Assembly: GCA_035622975.1 (NCBI GenBank)
Contig: DASPUH010000131.1
Location: 1-17,009 of the forward strand
From: DASPUH01 sp035622975
GTDB lineage: Bacteria; Chloroflexota; Limnocylindria; Limnocylindrales; CSP1-4
DNA: 17,009 bases
Direction: 5' to 3'
The position numbers and the translations under genes were made by a program. The notes beneath the pieces were generated by a model. That model ran no database searches. It saw only the letters and a list, made by a program, of their open reading frames with translations, and was not told the DNA's origin. The number at the start of each line of letters is the position of its first letter. The stretch's first letter is position 1. Below, in pieces: positions 14,075 to 17,009 of the stretch.

Positions 14075-14983
14075 GTGAGCGGGCTGCCGGTCCGCCGCGG
14101 CGGCACGCGCGTCCCTCGCCCGCGACCACCAGCGCGAGCGTCGGCGGCCCATCGCGCCGCCGAGCGCATCGGCGCCACCGTCGTCCTTGTGGCCGCGCTG
14201 GTGGCCCTCGCGGGCCTCACCACGAGCGGCGCCTTCAGCCTGGCCCCTGACGGGCTGGAACTGGATGGCGCGCATTACACCGATGTGGCTGCCGTGCGTC
14301 AGGCGCTCGGCCTCGACGGCACCGGGCGCGTCAACCTGCTGACCCTGCCCACCGCCTCGCTCGTGGCGGCCCTGCGGGCGCTGCCGGCGGTGGACCCGGC
14401 GCGTGCCGACGGCACGACCCTCGCGGTGGCCCTGCCCGACCGCCTCGTGGTCACGCTCCAGGAGCGCCAGCCGATCATCACCTGGAAGGTCGGGAACGCG
14501 CGCTTCCTGGTCGACGTGAGCGGCACCGTGTTCGCCCGGCTGGCCGCGGCGGCACCCGACCCGGGGCTGCCGGTGGTGGATGACCAGCGGAGCGCCTCGG
14601 CCGGCCTGGTCGTCGGCGACACGCTGGACCCCAGTGACCTCGCCGCGGCCCGCCAGCTGGCGGCCCTCACGCCGGCCTTCCTGGACAGTACCGCGCGCAG
14701 CCTGGCCCTCACGGTGACGGACGAGGAGGGGTTCACCCTGGACGCGGCGCCAGGCCTGTGGCACGCCGTGTTCGGGGTCTACACCATCACGCTGCGCCCG
14801 CCGACGCTGGTCGCGGCGCAGGCCCAGTGCCTCGCCAGCCTGCTGGGGGCTGCGATGCCCGGCGCGCCGCCCGAGCGCAGCCTGGACGTGATCCGCCTCG
14901 CCCCCACCGACGCGCGATGCGGGACGTACACCCTGCGAACCGCGCTTCCCGGGCCTACGGCGACGCCATCGGGGAAGCCCTGA
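14075..14983 (+). CDS. ftsQ: cell-division protein FtsQ/DivIB
   Basis: A 302-aa bitopic membrane protein from GTG 14075. A basic cytoplasmic N-terminus (1-31, Arg/Pro-rich) is followed by a TM helix (about 32-55). A POTRA-type domain follows (about 60-130), starting LELDGAHYTDVAAVRQALGL and including VALPDRLVVTLQERQP. An FtsQ beta region comes next (WKVGNARFLVDVSGTVFA, 137-154). FtsQ recruits FtsL and FtsB and, through them, FtsW-FtsI. Sequence similarity in this family is low, but the POTRA pattern and the place between ddl and ftsA are diagnostic. A short GTG ORF (14052-14078) bridges the ddl stop and this start. An 85-nt gap follows, unusually long for this cluster. Confidence 0.9.
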   Translation: MSGLPVRRGGTRVPRPRPPARASAAHRAAERIGATVVLVAALVALAGLTTSGAFSLAPDGLELDGAHYTDVAAVRQALGLDGTGRVNLLTLPTASLVAALRALPAVDPARADGTTLAVALPDRLVVTLQERQPIITWKVGNARFLVDVSGTVFARLAAAAPDPGLPVVDDQRSASAGLVVGDTLDPSDLAAARQLAALTPAFLDSTARSLALTVTDEEGFTLDAAPGLWHAVFGVYTITLRPPTLVAAQAQCLASLLGAAMPGAPPERSLDVIRLAPTDARCGTYTLRTALPGPTATPSGKP

Positions 14984-15050
14984 GATGGCCGTCGAGCAGC
15001 AGGAGCCCGGCGCGGCGAACGCGCGTGGTAGCCTTCGTGCGCAGGCAGAC

Positions 15051-15058
15051 GGAGGAGG
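15051..15058 (+). promoter_or_regulatory. strong Shine-Dalgarno GGAGGAGG before sbp
   Basis: GGAGGAGG lies 10 nt before GTG 15069. This GTG yields the MWIPLAGLLLG N-terminus expected of Sbp/DUF1290 proteins. It therefore argues for the GTG as the start instead of the in-frame ATG at 14985, which has no ribosome binding site. Confidence 0.6.
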
Positions 15059-15068
15059 TGGCGCGGCC

Positions 15069-15392
15069 GTGTGGATCCCCCTGGCGGGACTGCTCCTCGG
15101 CGTCCTGCTGGGTCTCGTCCTCCAGGTCAGCGTCAGCTTCGAACTCGCCCGCTACTCGGCCGTGGCCATCCTGGCCGCCTTCGACTCGGTCCTGGGCGCC
15201 GTGCGCGCCGAGCTCGACGGCACGTTCAACGACCGCATCTTCCTGTCCGGCTTCATCGTCAACGCGCTGGTGGCGGTGCTGCTCACGTTCCTGGGCGACC
15301 AGCTGGGGCTGGACCTCTACCTCGTCGCCCTCATCGCCTTCGGCCTGCGCATCTTCAACAACGTGGCGCTCATCCGGCGCCACTTCCTGTAG
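15069..15392 (+). CDS. sbp: small basic protein Sbp, DUF1290 membrane protein
   Basis: From GTG 15069 it is 107 aa, with family-like features: MWIPLAGLLLGVLLGL at the start, YSAVAILAAFDSVLGAVRAEL (29-49), NDRIFLSGFIVNALVAVLLTF (54-74), LGLDLYLVALIAFGLRIFNN (79-98) and IRRHFL at the end. Three or four TM helices are expected. In Bacillus the homologous gene lies between divIB (ftsQ) and ftsA, as here; its function is poorly known but linked by position to division. An in-frame ATG at 14985 would add 28 polar residues (AVEQQEPGAANARG...) lacking hydrophobic character, and the family comparison and Shine-Dalgarno favour the GTG. The DUF881 genes that accompany it in Bacillus are absent. Confidence 0.88.
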   Translation: MWIPLAGLLLGVLLGLVLQVSVSFELARYSAVAILAAFDSVLGAVRAELDGTFNDRIFLSGFIVNALVAVLLTFLGDQLGLDLYLVALIAFGLRIFNNVALIRRHFL

Positions 15393-15428
15393 ACCGCGCC
15401 GCGCGCGCTAGAAGGGGACTGCCAGACG

Positions 15429-16664
15429 GTGGAGAGAGAAGCGGTGCTGGTCGCCATCGACGTCGGCACGAGCAAGGCCGTGGTGCTCATCGGCGAGCGC
15501 ACGGCCGACGGCGGCCTGAACATCCTGGGCAAGGGTGCCCCCGCCTCGTCGGGCCTCAAGAAGGGCGTCGTCATCAACATCGAGCAGACCGTCGGCTCGA
15601 TCACAGCGGCCATCGAGCAGGCCGAGCGAACCTCCGGCTACAAGCTGGAGGAGGCCTGGGTCAGCGTCGGCGGGCGTGAGGTCCTGTCCGAGAACACCCA
15701 CGGCGCGGTGGCCGTCAGCGGACCCCGCAAGGAGGTCGGCCACGACGACATCGTGCGGGCCATGGAGGTCGCCCGGGCGGTCAACATCCCCTCCAACCGC
15801 GAGATCCTGCATGTGCTGCCGCGGACCTTCATCGTCGACGGCCAGGAGGGCGTGCACGACCCGGTGGGCATGAGCGCGGTGCGCCTGGAGATCGAGACCC
15901 ACATCGTCTCCGCGCCGGCCACCGCGGTGCAGAACCTGACCAAGTGCGTCCATCAGGCCGGCGTGCGGATCCACGACTTCGTGGCCTCGCCGCTGGCCTC
16001 GGCGGAGGCCGTCCTCTCCGACACGGAGAAGGACCTCGGGGTGGCGGTGGCCGACATCGGCGCCGGGACGACCGGCCTGGCCCTGTTCCTGGAGGGCTCG
16101 CCGTTCCACACCGCGGTCCTGCCGCTGGGCGGCAACAACGTGACCAACGACGTCGCCATCGGCCTCAAGACGAGCCTCGAGATCGCCGAGGACCTCAAGA
16201 TCCGCCACGGCACCTGCAACCTGGCCGCGGTGGCGCCCGAGGAGCTGGTGACGGTCGAGACGTTCGGCGATGGCGAGTCGCGCACGGTCCAGCGTGCCGA
16301 GATCGCCAGCATCATCGACGCGCGCATGCGCGAGGTCTTCGAGCAGATCGGCGACCAGATCGGCCGGGCCGGCCACGGCGGCATGCTGCCCGCGGGCCTG
16401 GTGGTCACCGGGGGCGCCGCGCAGCTGGCCGGGGTCGCCGAGCTGGGCCGCGAGGTCCTCCAGATGCCGGTGCGGGTGGCCGCGCCGGCGGGCGTGGGGG
16501 GCCTCACCGACCACCTCCTGACGCCGGCCTTCAGCACCTCCATCGGCCTGTTGCGCTGGGCGTCGAGGGCCATCGACGAGGATCCGGCCCACCGCTATGA
16601 ATCGGCCCCCGCATACGGCGGCCTCGCCCGCCTCCGGGACTGGGTGCGCGGCCTCTTCCCTTAG
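15429..16664 (+). CDS. ftsA: cell-division protein FtsA (actin-like)
   Basis: A 411-aa actin-family ATPase that tethers FtsZ to the membrane and recruits the divisome. From GTG 15429 it begins MEREAVLVAIDVGTSKAVVLIGE (phosphate-1 loop, about residues 9-20). The 1C domain follows near 80-165. The phosphate-2 loop is DIGAGTTGLALF (209-220) and the adenosine motif is GLVVTGGAAQLAGVAELG. The C-terminus ends in a short amphipathic helix, RLRDWVRGLFP, the expected membrane-targeting element. GAAGGGG lies 11 nt before GTG 15429; GTG 15444, with GGAGAGA 6 nt upstream, is a plausible alternative giving 5 fewer residues. ftsZ does not follow; a convergent gene overlaps the stop. Confidence 0.96.
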   Translation: MEREAVLVAIDVGTSKAVVLIGERTADGGLNILGKGAPASSGLKKGVVINIEQTVGSITAAIEQAERTSGYKLEEAWVSVGGREVLSENTHGAVAVSGPRKEVGHDDIVRAMEVARAVNIPSNREILHVLPRTFIVDGQEGVHDPVGMSAVRLEIETHIVSAPATAVQNLTKCVHQAGVRIHDFVASPLASAEAVLSDTEKDLGVAVADIGAGTTGLALFLEGSPFHTAVLPLGGNNVTNDVAIGLKTSLEIAEDLKIRHGTCNLAAVAPEELVTVETFGDGESRTVQRAEIASIIDARMREVFEQIGDQIGRAGHGGMLPAGLVVTGGAAQLAGVAELGREVLQMPVRVAAPAGVGGLTDHLLTPAFSTSIGLLRWASRAIDEDPAHRYESAPAYGGLARLRDWVRGLFP

Positions 16665-17009
16665 GGGGTGACGGCGATCGTGGCCAGCACGCCTTCGACG
16701 AGTGGATCGAAGGACTGGAACGATGGCCCATCGGGTGCCGCGATCAGGATGCGCAGCAGCCGGCCACCCAGATCGCCGAAGGCGATCCGGTAGTCGGGGC
16801 CGGCCAGCCACGTCTCGACCACGCTCTCCCCTATGACGCCGTTTACGCCGGGGTTGACCGGACTCAGCCTGATCCCCGGGGGGTCGGCCTGCGGGCATAC
16901 GAGCTTTGGCACCACGGTGAAGTCGGCCTGTTGGGCGAGCAGCGCGCCGAAGTACCGCTGGATCAGGGGCGTGATCGTCAGGGCGGGCGTCTGCTGCAGC
17001 CAGAGGGCG
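16661..17009 (-). CDS. unknown protein, C-terminal fragment
   Basis: On the minus strand one frame is open from the window edge to TAA (complement of 16661-16663), giving 115 visible residues; the start is outside the window. The visible part begins ALWLQQTPALTITPLIQRYF and continues with LAQQADFTVVPKLVCPQAD, NPGVNGVIGESVVETWLAG and YRIAFGDLGGRLLRILIAA. It looks like a soluble, beta-rich or mixed domain with one Cys. I recognise no family or catalytic motif. It could be secreted, but no N-terminus is available. It converges on ftsA and its stop overlaps the ftsA stop by 2 nt. The high third-position GC and coherent composition make it a likely real gene. Confidence 0.6.
   Translation of the reverse strand, partial: ALWLQQTPALTITPLIQRYFGALLAQQADFTVVPKLVCPQADPPGIRLSPVNPGVNGVIGESVVETWLAGPDYRIAFGDLGGRLLRILIAAPDGPSFQSFDPLVEGVLATIAVTP
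16692..16713. terminator. 7-bp hairpin just after ftsA, possible terminator inside the opposite gene
   Basis: CCTTCGA (16692-16698) and TCGAAGG (16707-16713) form a perfect stem with an 8-nt loop, 28 nt after the ftsA stop and inside the convergent coding sequence. It has no T-tract and a large loop, so it is only a candidate for ending the dcw transcript. Confidence 0.2.

Noticed and set aside
15069..15392. FtsB/DivIC or MreD-like identity for the small membrane protein before ftsA
   Set aside because: It has several helices and the DUF1290 pattern ending IRRHFL, not a single helix with a coiled coil (FtsB).
1..17009. CRISPR arrays, insertion sequences, tRNA or rRNA genes
   Set aside because: I looked for regular direct repeats, transposase motifs, terminal repeats and cloverleaf or T-loop signatures and saw none; gene content and composition are uniform.

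Overview
The window is a high-GC bacterial chromosome segment dominated by one long plus-strand division and cell-wall (dcw) cluster. The order is mraZ, rsmH, a small unknown gene, an ftsL-like gene, ftsI (pbpB), murF, mraY, murD, ftsW, murG, murB, ddl, ftsQ, sbp (DUF1290) and ftsA, from about 1.4 kb to 16.66 kb. Two flanking pieces are cut by the window edges: the C-terminus of a LysM protein at the left (+) and an unknown gene at the right (-). Very high GC at third codon positions, frequent GTG starts, a dcw order of Gram-positive type, and Sbp between FtsQ and FtsA (as in Bacillus) suggest a monoderm-type, high-GC lineage. My best guess is Chloroflexota (Limnocylindria-like) rather than Actinobacteria, but this rests on general resemblance and not on a search.

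Layout. Positions 1-240 carry the end of a secreted LysM protein. Positions 241-514 hold no gene I can support, only a GC hairpin between two convergent genes. A minus-strand three-helix membrane protein lies at 515-976, with a possible tiny minus ORF before it (1039-1200). Positions 1201-1630 are regulatory. They contain a 16-bp-stem perfect palindrome, a good sigma70-type promoter (TTGACG, 16 bp, TATCAT), then GTGG repeats at an exact 10-bp period that look like a MraZ operator, and a hairpin-rich leader of about 190 nt before mraZ. From mraZ to ftsA the genes are tightly packed. Many junctions are 4-nt GTGA/ATGA overlaps, and ftsW overlaps the start of murG by 95 nt. ftsA ends stop-to-stop with a convergent gene whose stop codon overlaps its own.

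How the genes work together. MraZ is the likely autoregulator. RsmH methylates 16S rRNA. MurB, MurD, MurF and Ddl are cytoplasmic precursor enzymes; MraY and MurG make lipids I and II at the membrane. FtsW (glycosyltransferase) and FtsI (transpeptidase) build septal wall, with FtsL and FtsQ as bitopic partners; FtsA would tether FtsZ. murE, murC and ftsZ, often members of such clusters, are absent here. The most unusual items are the 72-aa Arg-rich protein coupled to ftsL, the ftsW/murG overlap, the MraZ-box array and the overlapping convergent stops. I did not find a new multi-gene system; this is mainly an ordinary core locus with some local oddities.
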